Shown: one piece after another, positions 44,543-53,648 of the stretch | Layout of the letters: every line of letters starts with the position of its first letter | How positions within the stretch are numbered: position 1 is the first letter of the stretch | Origin: Rhizobiaceae bacterium | Lineage (GTDB): Bacteria > Pseudomonadota > Alphaproteobacteria > Rhizobiales > Rhizobiaceae | DNA: 64,000 bases | NCBI GenBank assembly: GCA_023953905.1 | Contig: JAMLJA010000008.1 | Coordinates: 62,001-126,000, forward strand | Reading direction: 5' to 3' | The notes under the pieces: model-generated | What the model saw: the letters and a program-made list of their open reading frames with translations, nothing else | The model's database searches: none | What the model was told of the DNA's origin: nothing | Made by a program: the position numbers and the translations under genes

Positions 44543-47335
44543 ATGTTCGAGAGCTTCTTCGGGCCTGTCGTCGTCGTGGCACTTGTCGCCGCGCTGATTT
44601 GGATGAATGCGCGCCTGAACCGGATGGAGCGCGAGCACAAAGCGCTTCTGTCATTCTTCCTGTCGAGCGGCACGGTTGGTTCGCAGCCCGCTCTGCAAAC
44701 GGGTGATACTGCCTCTGGCTCCAAGAGCCCGGAGGAGGGCGCCCGCGCATCCAATACGCCCCCGCTGAGCCCGGATGACTCTTCCCTTCTCGATCCTGAT
44801 GAGGCCGACGAGGCGACACCCGTTCCGGAGTCAGTCGAACCTTCTGAGGCAGCAGAATCGGCTCCGATCCCCGCTGTCGCCCAAGGCGTTGCAACTGAAG
44901 GCATAGCGACGCCCTCGGGTGAACGTTCGACCAATATCGAAACCGCCCTTGGGACGCGCTGGGCCGTCTGGGTTGGCGGACTGGCCCTCGCGCTCGGCGG
45001 TGTGTTTCTGGTTCGCTATTCGATCGAGGCGGGCCTGTTCGGTCCTGCGGCACGGCTCTCAATGGCATCCCTCTTCGGGCTTCTATTGCTGGTGGCCGGA
45101 GAGTTCATTCGCCGGACGGGGCTCAAGCTCCCGGTCGAGGGTGCGGCGGGCGCCTATGTTCCGGCTATCCTCACGGCGGCTGGTTCATTCACGCTGTTCG
45201 CTGTGATTTATGCCGCGCATGGCATTTACGGCTTCATCGGGCCGGTATCCGCCTTTGCGATGCTCGGAATTGTCAGCGTGGCGACCATGATTGCCGCGCT
45301 CCTGCACGGACAGGCGCTTGCGGGGATCGGCCTGCTCGGTTCGCTTGCAACACCTCTTCTCGTCTCTTCCGATGCACCCAATGAATGGGCACTCTTTGGC
45401 TATCTGGCGATTGTGCTGGTGGCAACGACCGCTGTGGCGCGTCTGCGCCTGTGGGACTTTCTGGCGACGGCGGGCATTTCGGGAATCGGTATCTGGTCGC
45501 TGATCTACCTCTCCGCCCGCAGCAATGTTTTAGATTTCTCCATTGTCGCATTCATCTGTCTCACGGTTCTCGTCAGCGTTTCGGTGATCTGGCCGGGCGG
45601 TTCGCGGCGTGAAACGTCTGGGCGAGGGGCTGTTCTCGACTGGCCGTCGGTCGCTTCCGCACTCTTCCTTGGACTGATCGTGCTCGTTCTCTGTACGGAT
45701 CCCGATATCCCGCGCGTCGGCGCTGTGACTTATGGCGGGTTCATTCTGGCGGCGATGCTCATTGTCGCTTGCTGGCGTGATCGAACCCTTCCGCTTGTCT
45801 TCGGAACTGGAGTGGCGATCGTGATGATTTGCGTGAGGCCGGTTTTGTCTGGCGATGTCACATTCGACGTTTTCGGCGAAATGGTCACGTTGCACGGCTT
45901 GCCATTCGAGGAGCCGGTTGGGCGGCTCAGGCTGGTCGCTGGACTGCTGGGCGCGTTATTCCTCGTGTCCGGTGTTTGGAAAGCGCGCCAATTAGTCATC
46001 GCGAACATGGACGCTTCGACAATCTGGGCGGCATGGGGCGCGATCGTGCCGGTAGCTCTTGCCATCTGCCTCTGGCTGGCATTTGGCGATCTGGATCGCG
46101 ACTATGTCTATGCGTCCGTCGCTCTGATCCTCACGATCATGCTTGTTGCAGGCGCCGAGTGGGTGGCAGGCGCGGGAGAGCCACCAGCTTCGGGACGCGG
46201 GGCTGTGTCGGCCTTGCTTGTCGGCTCTGCTGCCTCAGCGGTGGCCTTCTTTCACATGGCATTCGGTTCGGGCCTTACGACCGTGCTCATCGGGGCGGCT
46301 GTTGCCCTGCCAGCGCTTGCTACGCGCTATCGCGGCTATCCCGTGCTAGGATGGTTATCTGTCGCGCTCGTATTGGTGGTTCTGATACGGGTGGCAATCG
46401 ACCCTACCATCGTCGGCGAGACTGTGCTGGGCCGGACGCCGGTGTTCAACGCGTTGCTTCCCGGCTACGGCATTCCCGCTCTCGCCTTCGCCTTTTCCGC
46501 CTGGCAACTGGGCCGCACCGCGCGTGGCCGTCCACAGCTAGTGCTTGAGGCATCCGCGGCCCTGTTTGCGCTTCTGGCTGTCGCCATGCTGGTGCGGCAC
46601 GCGATGAATGATGGCTACGTTTATTCATTCGCCCCCACACTCGCCGAACAGGCCATCTACACCTTGATCGCACTGGGAGGCGGCGCAATCCTCATTGCGA
46701 TAGGGCGGCGCTCGCCGAGCCCCGTCATGACGTATGGGCCTATCATGCTTGGCGTCCTGTCGGTCGGGTTGGTCGTCGCGCAGCATTTCGTGATGCTCAA
46801 TCCTGTGTTTACCAATGAGTCGACTGGCATGATCGCCGTCTTCAACCTCTTGTTCCTTGCCTATCTCCTGCCGGCGGTCGGCGCTGCAGCTCTGGCTCTC
46901 TATGCCAGAGACAAGCGTCCGAAATGGTACTCAGCAATGCTCGGTCTGTTGGCGGCCACACTAGCCTTCGCTTATGCGACGCTTTCGGTGCGCCGCTGGT
47001 TTCATGGAGAATTCATCGGCCTGTTTCAGGGCATGACCCAGTTGGAGACTTATGCCTACTCGGCAATCTGGCTCGGACTTGGCGTGATCATCCTGGTTCT
47101 GGGCGTCCTGCAGCGCTCCCAAATGCTTAGGGCGGCATCGGGTCTATTGATCGCTCTTGCTGTCGCCAAGGTCTTCCTGTTCGACATGTCTGAACTGGAA
47201 GGCGTTCTGCGCGCGCTCTCGTTCATCGGACTTGGCGCGGTGCTGATAGGGGTAGGATTGTTCTATCAACGTCTGCTCACGAAGCAGGGTGAGCAGACGA
47301 AAGCGCCCGACCCTGAACCTACTCGGCAGGTGTGA
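44543..47335 (+). CDS. DUF2339 multi-pass membrane protein
   Basis: The 930-residue protein has a first hydrophobic segment (VVVVALVAALIWM), an acidic Pro/Ser-rich soluble linker (about 40-130), and then more than 20 hydrophobic helices, with the DUF2339 opening ETALGTRWAVWVGGLALALGG. The start is ATG at 44543 after GGAGGGGAA; a frame from 44474 adds a Cys/Arg-rich stretch with no RBS. The family function is unknown to me; the size and helix count suggest a transporter or membrane-bound polymer enzyme. The stop overlaps the convergent MFS gene by 17 bp. Confidence 0.9.
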   Translation: MFESFFGPVVVVALVAALIWMNARLNRMEREHKALLSFFLSSGTVGSQPALQTGDTASGSKSPEEGARASNTPPLSPDDSSLLDPDEADEATPVPESVEPSEAAESAPIPAVAQGVATEGIATPSGERSTNIETALGTRWAVWVGGLALALGGVFLVRYSIEAGLFGPAARLSMASLFGLLLLVAGEFIRRTGLKLPVEGAAGAYVPAILTAAGSFTLFAVIYAAHGIYGFIGPVSAFAMLGIVSVATMIAALLHGQALAGIGLLGSLATPLLVSSDAPNEWALFGYLAIVLVATTAVARLRLWDFLATAGISGIGIWSLIYLSARSNVLDFSIVAFICLTVLVSVSVIWPGGSRRETSGRGAVLDWPSVASALFLGLIVLVLCTDPDIPRVGAVTYGGFILAAMLIVACWRDRTLPLVFGTGVAIVMICVRPVLSGDVTFDVFGEMVTLHGLPFEEPVGRLRLVAGLLGALFLVSGVWKARQLVIANMDASTIWAAWGAIVPVALAICLWLAFGDLDRDYVYASVALILTIMLVAGAEWVAGAGEPPASGRGAVSALLVGSAASAVAFFHMAFGSGLTTVLIGAAVALPALATRYRGYPVLGWLSVALVLVVLIRVAIDPTIVGETVLGRTPVFNALLPGYGIPALAFAFSAWQLGRTARGRPQLVLEASAALFALLAVAMLVRHAMNDGYVYSFAPTLAEQAIYTLIALGGGAILIAIGRRSPSPVMTYGPIMLGVLSVGLVVAQHFVMLNPVFTNESTGMIAVFNLLFLAYLLPAVGAAALALYARDKRPKWYSAMLGLLAATLAFAYATLSVRRWFHGEFIGLFQGMTQLETYAYSAIWLGLGVIILVLGVLQRSQMLRAASGLLIALAVAKVFLFDMSELEGVLRALSFIGLGAVLIGVGLFYQRLLTKQGEQTKAPDPEPTRQV

Positions 47336-48557
47336 GCGACGGTCGTTCGACGGCCCTCTCCTTGATAGGCAGATGCACGATGGCCGCGCACAGACCCAGT
47401 ATGACGCCGAGCCACCACACTGGATCGTAAGATCCGAACCGGTCGTATAGGAAGCCGCCGAGCCAGACGCCGAGAAACGAACCGATCTGGTGCGAGAAGA
47501 AGACGACGCCACCAAGCATTCCGAGGTGCCGTGTGCCGAACATGATGGCGACGAGGCCATTGGTTGGCGGGACCGTCGAGAGCCAAAGCAGGCCCATCAG
47601 GATGGCGAATACGATTACAGTGGTCGGCGTTCGGGGAAGCAGCAGAAATGCTGTCACCAGGATCGACCTGAGAAGATAGATAAGGCTCAGGAAATGAGGC
47701 TTGGAATAGCGCTGCCCGATGGCGCCGGCGGCGAGCGAGCCAATGATGTTGAAGAAGCCGATCAAAGCCAGCGCGATGACCGCATAGCTGGCGTCGATGC
47801 CGAGATCGCCGATGTAGGCGGGAAAATGCGCTGTGATGAAAGCCACCTGAAAGCCGCAGACGAAAAAGCCGGCAGTCAGCAGAACATAGCTGCGATGCCC
47901 TAGCGCTTCGCGTAAAGCCTGTGCGGCCGTTTGCTTGAAGTCATTCTGGGAAACGCTTCCGCTGTTGGAATTGCCGCGCAGGGGGATGGCCAGAAGTGGC
48001 ACGACGAGCATCATGGCGGCCATGATGATCAGCGATTGATGCCACCCATAGGCCGAGATCAGGCCCTGACCGAGCGGCGCAAACAGGAACATGCCCGCCG
48101 ATCCCGCAGCGGTCCCCATTCCGAACACCAGGCTGCGACGTTCCGGTGGAACGTTGCGTGCGAATGCGGCAAGAACGATCCCGAAGGATCCGGCGGCAAC
48201 GCCGAGACCGACCAGCAAGCCGCCACCCAGATGCAGCATTCCGGGTGTGGGGGCCCATGCCATGATCAGCAAGCCTGAGGCGTACATGATGCCCGAAAGC
48301 GCCAGAACGCGCCACGTGCCGTATTTGTCGGCAAGCGCGCCAAAAACCGGCGTGCCAAAGCCCCAGGCGAGGTTTTGAAGCGCCATTGCCAGCCCGAAGG
48401 TGGTGCGATCCCAACCCTTTTCGGCAAGCATCGGCAACTGGAAGAAGCCCATTGCCGATCGCGGTCCAAAGGTCAGCGCTGCGATCAGGCATCCGCATGC
48501 AATGATCAGCCAGGGCATCGCGGTCGCGGGCTTGGGGGATGCTACAATGGTTGTCAT
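47319..48557 (-). CDS. MFS transporter
   Basis: The 412-residue protein has about 12 hydrophobic helices and MFS loop signatures GALADKYGTWRVL (loop 2-3) and GAIGQRYSKP (loop 8-9). Helix 1 contains GPRSAMGFFQLPM, which recalls monocarboxylate/oxalate-type (OFA) porters more than drug exporters. The substrate is not known. The start is ATG at 48557 without a strong ribosome-binding site. Its 3' end overlaps the DUF2339 gene. Confidence 0.88.
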   Translation of the reverse strand: MTTIVASPKPATAMPWLIIACGCLIAALTFGPRSAMGFFQLPMLAEKGWDRTTFGLAMALQNLAWGFGTPVFGALADKYGTWRVLALSGIMYASGLLIMAWAPTPGMLHLGGGLLVGLGVAAGSFGIVLAAFARNVPPERRSLVFGMGTAAGSAGMFLFAPLGQGLISAYGWHQSLIIMAAMMLVVPLLAIPLRGNSNSGSVSQNDFKQTAAQALREALGHRSYVLLTAGFFVCGFQVAFITAHFPAYIGDLGIDASYAVIALALIGFFNIIGSLAAGAIGQRYSKPHFLSLIYLLRSILVTAFLLLPRTPTTVIVFAILMGLLWLSTVPPTNGLVAIMFGTRHLGMLGGVVFFSHQIGSFLGVWLGGFLYDRFGSYDPVWWLGVILGLCAAIVHLPIKERAVERPSLTPAE

Positions 48558-48710
48558 GGAGGTCAGATCCGAATGAGCAAGATTGCGGATAGCCCAGAAG
48601 ATCCATTCTCACAATCGAATTGAAATGTTGGGTTCGTCAATTTCTTTGATGCGTCCAAGGAATAATCGAAGCGTAGAATGCGTTTCATCAATAGTGTTCG
48701 ACGGGTTCGA

Positions 48711-49229
48711 ATGGACGACAGGAAAAAGGCCATACTGGCGGAGATTCCGCGACTGCGGCGCTATGCGCGCGGTCTCGCGCGGGACCAGGACAGGGCCGAT
48801 GACCTCGTTCAGGACACGCTTGAACGGGCTTTGATCAAACTTGACAATTGGCGGACGGAGGAGAGTCCACGTCGCTGGCTTTTCACCATCATGTACCATC
48901 TTTTCATCGATCAGATGCGTAGGACATCTCACCGAGCTGAGCAGGAAATGCTGCCACTGGATTCAAGTGAAGCGATCGGGGAGCCGGCCGTTCAACTCGA
49001 TAGTGTGGCGGCGCTGGACATCATGGACGCCTTGCAGGCCATCGCGCCGGAGAGGCGGGCGGCGCTGTTGATCGTCGGTGTCGAGGGATTCTCCTATGCT
49101 GAGGCTGCGAGCATTCTCGGCATTCCCGCCGGTACGCTGATGTCCCGTATATCTCGGGGCAGAGAAGATCTGCGCGCCCGGTTGGATGACGCCGACCGTC
49201 GCCGCAATATCAGGGTCGTTGAGCGATGA
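48711..49229 (+). CDS. ECF-type RNA polymerase sigma factor
   Basis: The 172-residue protein has sigma region 2 (RRYARGLARDQDRADDLVQDTLERAL, residues 12-37, and RRWLFTIMYHLFIDQMRR) and region 4 (LLIVGVEGFSYAEAASILGIPAGT). ATG at 48711 is preferred because it gives a compact region 2 start; an ATG at 48678 would add 11 residues. The stop overlaps the next gene (ATGA), which encodes a membrane anti-sigma factor. It is unlike EcfG in region 2 wording. I could not identify an autoregulated promoter upstream. Confidence 0.9.
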   Translation: MDDRKKAILAEIPRLRRYARGLARDQDRADDLVQDTLERALIKLDNWRTEESPRRWLFTIMYHLFIDQMRRTSHRAEQEMLPLDSSEAIGEPAVQLDSVAALDIMDALQAIAPERRAALLIVGVEGFSYAEAASILGIPAGTLMSRISRGREDLRARLDDADRRRNIRVVER

Positions 49230-50008
49230 CCCCGCGAAACTTCACAGAACAGGATCTTCATCTGGCGCTTGATGGTGAAATGTCACCAGAAGATCGGCAG
49301 GCGCTCGACCTTTGGCTGGACAACAATCCTGAGATGAAAGCCAGAATGGGCCGATTTTCTGAGGATCGGGACCGGCTTCGCGCAGCCAATGCCCATTTGG
49401 TGTCGGAACCAATTCCGGAACGGTTCCAGCGCATTCTGACCCAGGACCCCAGCGCGCCAAGGCTGCGTACGTCTTGGCGACAACTCGTTGCCGCCAGCCT
49501 CGTTTTTGCTCTCGGCGCAATCGGCGGTTATGGCGTGGCCTCATGGCGCCAGTCTCCGCTCGCGCCGCTCAAGGCATTCGCCGACAGCGCGATCCAGGCC
49601 CATGATATGTACGCCGCTGAAAAACTGCATGTCGTAGAGGTCAAGGCCGATCAGCGAGACCACTTGATCGGCTGGCTGTCGAAACGCGTTGGTGTGCCTC
49701 TGGTGGCGCCGGACCTATCCACGCAAGGATACGAACTGATCGGAGGACGACTCTTGCCGGACGCGGGCAAGGCCGCCGCGCAATTCATGTACCAGAATGC
49801 TGACGGGGATCGTGTGTCTCTCTATGTGACGCGCGAACAGGAGAGAGCGCAAACGGGCTTCAAGTCCATCGTTGAGGGCAGCACGCGTGCCTATTACTGG
49901 ATGGACGACGACTATGGCTGTGCGGTCGCAGGCGTTGCGCCCCAGAAAACCTTGTTGTCTATCGCCGACAGCGCCTACAGGCAGTATCTCGCGGCCGAAA
50001 TTCGCTGA
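49226..50008 (+). CDS. Transmembrane anti-sigma factor
   Basis: The 260-residue protein has a short cytoplasmic N-terminal helical part (LHLALDGEMSPEDRQALDLWL, the usual anti-sigma start), one membrane segment (about 87-105, LVAASLVFALGAIGGYGVA) and a periplasmic domain of about 155 residues with VYxTREQERAQTGF-like strands. No HxxxCxxC zinc motif is present. It should hold the ECF sigma factor at the membrane and release it on an envelope signal. It is translationally coupled to the sigma gene. Confidence 0.88.
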   Translation: MTPRNFTEQDLHLALDGEMSPEDRQALDLWLDNNPEMKARMGRFSEDRDRLRAANAHLVSEPIPERFQRILTQDPSAPRLRTSWRQLVAASLVFALGAIGGYGVASWRQSPLAPLKAFADSAIQAHDMYAAEKLHVVEVKADQRDHLIGWLSKRVGVPLVAPDLSTQGYELIGGRLLPDAGKAAAQFMYQNADGDRVSLYVTREQERAQTGFKSIVEGSTRAYYWMDDDYGCAVAGVAPQKTLLSIADSAYRQYLAAEIR

Positions 50009-50157
50009 CACCGCCTCGCCGAGCGAGATTCCGGTCAGCCTATCTGGACACAATTCGGCCCGAATTCTGGCGCGATAGCGCGATGATCCCGAAGCGGTGT
50101 GATTGCTTCGTGGCGGTGCGCAATTCCCGGTCCGACAGCGAACGATTTCCTGAAAGA

Positions 50158-50625
50158 ATGACAGCAGCCATCCGCTTGGGCCGCATGTCCGATCTCGACG
50201 CCCTGATGGCGATCGAGCACGCAGCATTTTCGGGTGATCGCCTGTCGCGCCGCTCCATGCGCCGCTTTATCGGGAACGCTGGAAATAGCCTTCTGGTCGC
50301 AGAGGTTTCCTCCGTGATCGTCGGCTATGCGCTTGTTCTTTCACGCAAAGGAAGCACTGCAGCTCGCCTTTATTCAATCGCGGCAAATCCGCTGAACCGC
50401 GTTGCCGGTATCGGACGTCAGCTCCTTGCGGCCGCGGAGCAGATTGCCCAGGAGAGGGGAGCACGCGAGTTGAGGCTCGAGGTACGCGAAGACAATGGAC
50501 GCGCGATAGGCCTCTATGAGCGTGCCGGCTTCGTGCGATTTGCATCCCGGCCCGACTACTATGCCGATGGCGCCACGGCGCTGCGCTACACCAAGAAACT
50601 CAGGGACAGGAACGGCCACGAATGA
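50158..50625 (+). CDS. GNAT family N-acetyltransferase
   Basis: The 155-residue acetyltransferase has the acetyl-CoA loop (NRVAGIGRQLL) and the C-terminal motif GLYERAGFVRFASRPDYY, with AIRLGRMSDLDALMAIEHAAF at the start as in RimI-like enzymes. The start is taken as ATG at 50158; an in-frame ATG at 50083 is possible. The stop overlaps the RimK-like gene start (ATGA), so the two products probably act together on a peptide or amine. Confidence 0.85.
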   Translation: MTAAIRLGRMSDLDALMAIEHAAFSGDRLSRRSMRRFIGNAGNSLLVAEVSSVIVGYALVLSRKGSTAARLYSIAANPLNRVAGIGRQLLAAAEQIAQERGARELRLEVREDNGRAIGLYERAGFVRFASRPDYYADGATALRYTKKLRDRNGHE

Positions 50626-52085
50626 GCTGGGTCATCATAACCGGCAGGCAGACGGATCTCAGTCAGGTCGATACGCCCCACAAGATCATCACCAGCAGGG
50701 ATTATCTGGCACATCCGGGTCTGTTTCGTGGCCAGAGACCCAAAGTCATAAATCTATCAAATCGTTACGACTACCAGAGCCGGGGCTACTACGCTTCATT
50801 GCTGGCCGGTTCGCGCGGTCAGAAAGTCATTCCATCCGTCGAGACGATGATCGATCTGTCCGAACCGAAACTCTACGAGAATGCACTTCCCGAGCTGGAG
50901 CAGGCGCTCAACAGATGCCGCAAGGACCTTGGTGGCGCTTTTCCCGCCAAGGTGACGGTTTTCTTCGGTATCGGCCCCTCGAAGGCGTGGGACCGTTTCG
51001 CAAAGCTGCTGTTTGACTGGTTTCGCGCCCCCGCGCTCGAGGTGACTATCAAGGACGGTGCGGAATGGGCGTCGATACGAAAAATCGGGTTCCACTCGCT
51101 CCTGCGCATGTCCCCGGATGAGAAGAAGCGCTTTCTCTCAGGGCTGGAATCCTACACCGGCCGCGAATGGCGCGATTCGAAGGCGCGGACGCCGGCGCGC
51201 TACAGCTTTGCCACACTCGTCGATCCCAACGAGGCTCTGCCGCCGTCGAGCATAGCGTCGCTGCGACATTGGTCGCGCATCGCGGACAAGATGGGCGTGG
51301 AAGTCGAGCCCATCGGACGGCGTGATCTGGCCAAGCTCGCCAATTACGACGCCCTGTTTATCCGTGAAACCACGTCGATTTCCAACCACACTTATCGTTT
51401 CGCGCGTCGGGCCGAACAGGAAGGAATGCCGGTCATCGACGATCCGCTCTCGATGATCCGCTGCACCAACAAGGTCTATCTTCAGGAACTCATGGCCCAC
51501 CACAAGGTGGCGATGCCGCCTTCCGTGATGATCGCCGGTCCGTCTGACATGCAACTGGCGGCCGATACGTTGGGCTTTCCACTGGTGCTGAAAATTCCCG
51601 ACAGCTCGTTTTCGCGTGGCGTGAAGAAGGTTTCGGATTTCGCCGAACTGAAAGCCCTCGCCACCGAGTGGATGGAAGACTCCGATCTGTTGATTGCCCA
51701 GAAATTCGTTCCCACGCAATTCGACTGGCGCATCGGCGTACTAGGTGGCCAGCCGCTTTTCGCCGTCCAGTATCTCATGGCGAAGAAGCATTGGCAGATT
51801 GTCAATCACAAGGCCAACGGCAAGCCGGAGGAAGGTGGTTTTAAATCCTACAAGCTGACCGAAACCCCAGCCGAAGTGGTCGATATGGCCGTCCGTGCCG
51901 CCCAGTGCATCGGCGATGGTCTCTATGGCGTGGACCTGAAAGAGACATCGCACGGGATTTTCGTTATCGAGGTGAATGACAATCCCAATCTCGACCATGG
52001 CTGCGAGGACAGCGGCGAAAAGGATGACGTCTGGGTGCGGTTGACCCAGTGGTTCATCGACAGGCTTGAGCGGCACGGGCGGTGA
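50622..52085 (+). CDS. RimK-like ATP-grasp ligase with RLAN N-terminal domain
   Basis: The 487-residue protein has an N-terminal RLAN-type domain (about 1-215, beginning MSWVIITGRQTDLSQV) and a C-terminal ATP-grasp domain (about 270-485) with PLVLKIPDSSFSRGVKKV (ATP lysine), QKFVPTQFDWRIGVLGG and the metal-binding FVIEVNDNPNLDHG. RimK-type ligases add amino acids to a peptide or protein carboxyl group. The RLAN class is known to occur beside GNAT and glutamate-cysteine-ligase-like genes; only the GNAT partner is present here. Substrate unknown. Confidence 0.9.
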   Translation: MSWVIITGRQTDLSQVDTPHKIITSRDYLAHPGLFRGQRPKVINLSNRYDYQSRGYYASLLAGSRGQKVIPSVETMIDLSEPKLYENALPELEQALNRCRKDLGGAFPAKVTVFFGIGPSKAWDRFAKLLFDWFRAPALEVTIKDGAEWASIRKIGFHSLLRMSPDEKKRFLSGLESYTGREWRDSKARTPARYSFATLVDPNEALPPSSIASLRHWSRIADKMGVEVEPIGRRDLAKLANYDALFIRETTSISNHTYRFARRAEQEGMPVIDDPLSMIRCTNKVYLQELMAHHKVAMPPSVMIAGPSDMQLAADTLGFPLVLKIPDSSFSRGVKKVSDFAELKALATEWMEDSDLLIAQKFVPTQFDWRIGVLGGQPLFAVQYLMAKKHWQIVNHKANGKPEEGGFKSYKLTETPAEVVDMAVRAAQCIGDGLYGVDLKETSHGIFVIEVNDNPNLDHGCEDSGEKDDVWVRLTQWFIDRLERHGR

Positions 52086-52117
52086 GCCCCGAATGCGGTG
52101 CAGTCTAGCGAGCCTCG

Positions 52118-52732
52118 CTAGGCGGCTGACCGGTCGCGTTCCAGTTGTTCGAAGCGCAGAACAAAAAGCTCTTCGGTCTGCATGACGGGGAGTGGTGCGA
52201 GATCGCGCGCGCTGAGCACAATACCAGCTGGTCGCCCAAAGAACTTCGTCGCCTCACCGATTGCGAATCCCGCAAGCAAGGTCGCCTCGAAATAGGCCGC
52301 GATCTGGTCGGCGCGCTTGATCTCTTTCTTGAGCTTGTCGGATATGGTGGCTTCGAGGGCGAACCGCAGATGAATGGCACGCTGGAGCCGCTCTTCAACC
52401 AGCTTATAGCCCCCGCCGACCACCGCCTTGAAGGGCGAGATCATGTCGCCAATCACATATTCGGGACCATCGTGCAGGAGAGCAGTCAGCCGCTGCTCGG
52501 GAGAGGCGTCAGGTTGCCGTTGTGAGAAGATCCGCTCGACCAGAAGGGAATGCTGAGCCACGGAAAACGCGTGGTCGCCAATGGTCTGCCCATTCCATCG
52601 GGCCACGCGCGCGAGACCGTGCGCAATGTCTGACACCTCGATATCCAGCGGAGACGGGTCCAGAAGATCCAGCCGCCGTCCTGACAACATGCGCTGCCAG
52701 GCCCGCGCCGGTGCTCCCTTGCCATCCACCAT
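52118..52732 (-). CDS. HD-domain hydrolase (YfbR-like)
   Basis: The 204-residue protein has HD-superfamily metal ligands: a histidine pair in TIGDHAFSVAQHSLLV and HD in LLHDGPEYVIGDM. The layout resembles 5'-nucleotidases of the YfbR type, which dephosphorylate dNMPs. The start is ATG at 52732, overlapping the ygfZ stop in TGATG; a longer frame from 52765 would overlap ygfZ further. It converges on the RimK-like gene. Confidence 0.87.
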   Translation of the reverse strand: MVDGKGAPARAWQRMLSGRRLDLLDPSPLDIEVSDIAHGLARVARWNGQTIGDHAFSVAQHSLLVERIFSQRQPDASPEQRLTALLHDGPEYVIGDMISPFKAVVGGGYKLVEERLQRAIHLRFALEATISDKLKKEIKRADQIAAYFEATLLAGFAIGEATKFFGRPAGIVLSARDLAPLPVMQTEELFVLRFEQLERDRSAA

Positions 52733-53583
52733 CAGTCGGCGTCCGGGAAACTGAACGTCACCCAATCAGGCAGGCGTAGCGCAATCTCCGCCTCGCCAGC
52801 AAAGATCGGTTCGGCTCTATCCATCGCGTCCTTCACCTTGTCGATGCGCGCGATGGCCAATGCCGCGCCGCCTTCAACGCTTCCCAACGTGCCGATCTCG
52901 CGTCCGCCTGCCGTGATTGGCGTTCCGGGAGCAGGCAACACGCCTTGCGTCTCCACGATCAGCACGCGGCGACGGGCCGTGCCGCGATGTTGCATGCGTG
53001 AGACGACCTCTTGACCGACATAGCAACCCTTCTTGAAGCCGACCCCGCCATTCTGGTCGAGCAGAACGTCGTGAGGGAAGGCATCGCCCAGCGCATAATC
53101 GTCACCGCTTTCCGCAACGCCGTGCCGAATCCGCATGCGGTTCCAATCGGCAATAGTCACGGTAGCTTCCAGCCCACTCGCATAGGCGCGCCTCACGCGA
53201 CTGCCGCTGAAACGGGTATCGATAAGCCAGTTCGCAGTTGAATCAGTTTCTGAGGCGCTGGACTCATTATCGAAGGCAACCACGATATCTGTTTGATCCT
53301 GCGTCTCAATCTCCGCTTTTGCTCTGAGGCGATAGAGCATCAGCCGCTTCGCCAGATCCGAAGCCGCCGCCTTGCGCAGATCGAGCTGTAACGCGCCATT
53401 CGCGGTGCGAGAGACAAGAAAGTCGAACATGATCTTGCCCTGCGGGGTGAGCAACGCCCCCGGTTTGACCTCTCCCTGCTTGAGTGAGTCCAGATCGGTC
53501 GTGACAATGTTCTGCAGCAGGTGTTCCGCATCCGGGCCAGAAACGGTGATGAGGGCACGGTCCGGGAGGCGGACGATGGGCAT
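52732..53583 (-). CDS. ygfZ: Folate-binding protein YgfZ (iron-sulfur cluster assembly factor)
   Basis: The 283-residue protein has the YgfZ/GcvT-like fold with the hallmark KGCYVGQEVVSRMQHRG near residue 185. The invariant cysteine binds folate-linked intermediates and supports repair or assembly of Fe-S enzymes. The start is ATG at 53583. It is divergent from dihydroorotase, with 65 bp between the starts. Confidence 0.93.
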   Translation of the reverse strand: MPIVRLPDRALITVSGPDAEHLLQNIVTTDLDSLKQGEVKPGALLTPQGKIMFDFLVSRTANGALQLDLRKAAASDLAKRLMLYRLRAKAEIETQDQTDIVVAFDNESSASETDSTANWLIDTRFSGSRVRRAYASGLEATVTIADWNRMRIRHGVAESGDDYALGDAFPHDVLLDQNGGVGFKKGCYVGQEVVSRMQHRGTARRRVLIVETQGVLPAPGTPITAGGREIGTLGSVEGGAALAIARIDKVKDAMDRAEPIFAGEAEIALRLPDWVTFSFPDAD

Positions 53584-53648
53584 GATGGACTCTCGCTTGC
53601 AAAGGGACGGGTCATTACGTAAGCCGCGACAACTCCGGGAGCAAGAGC

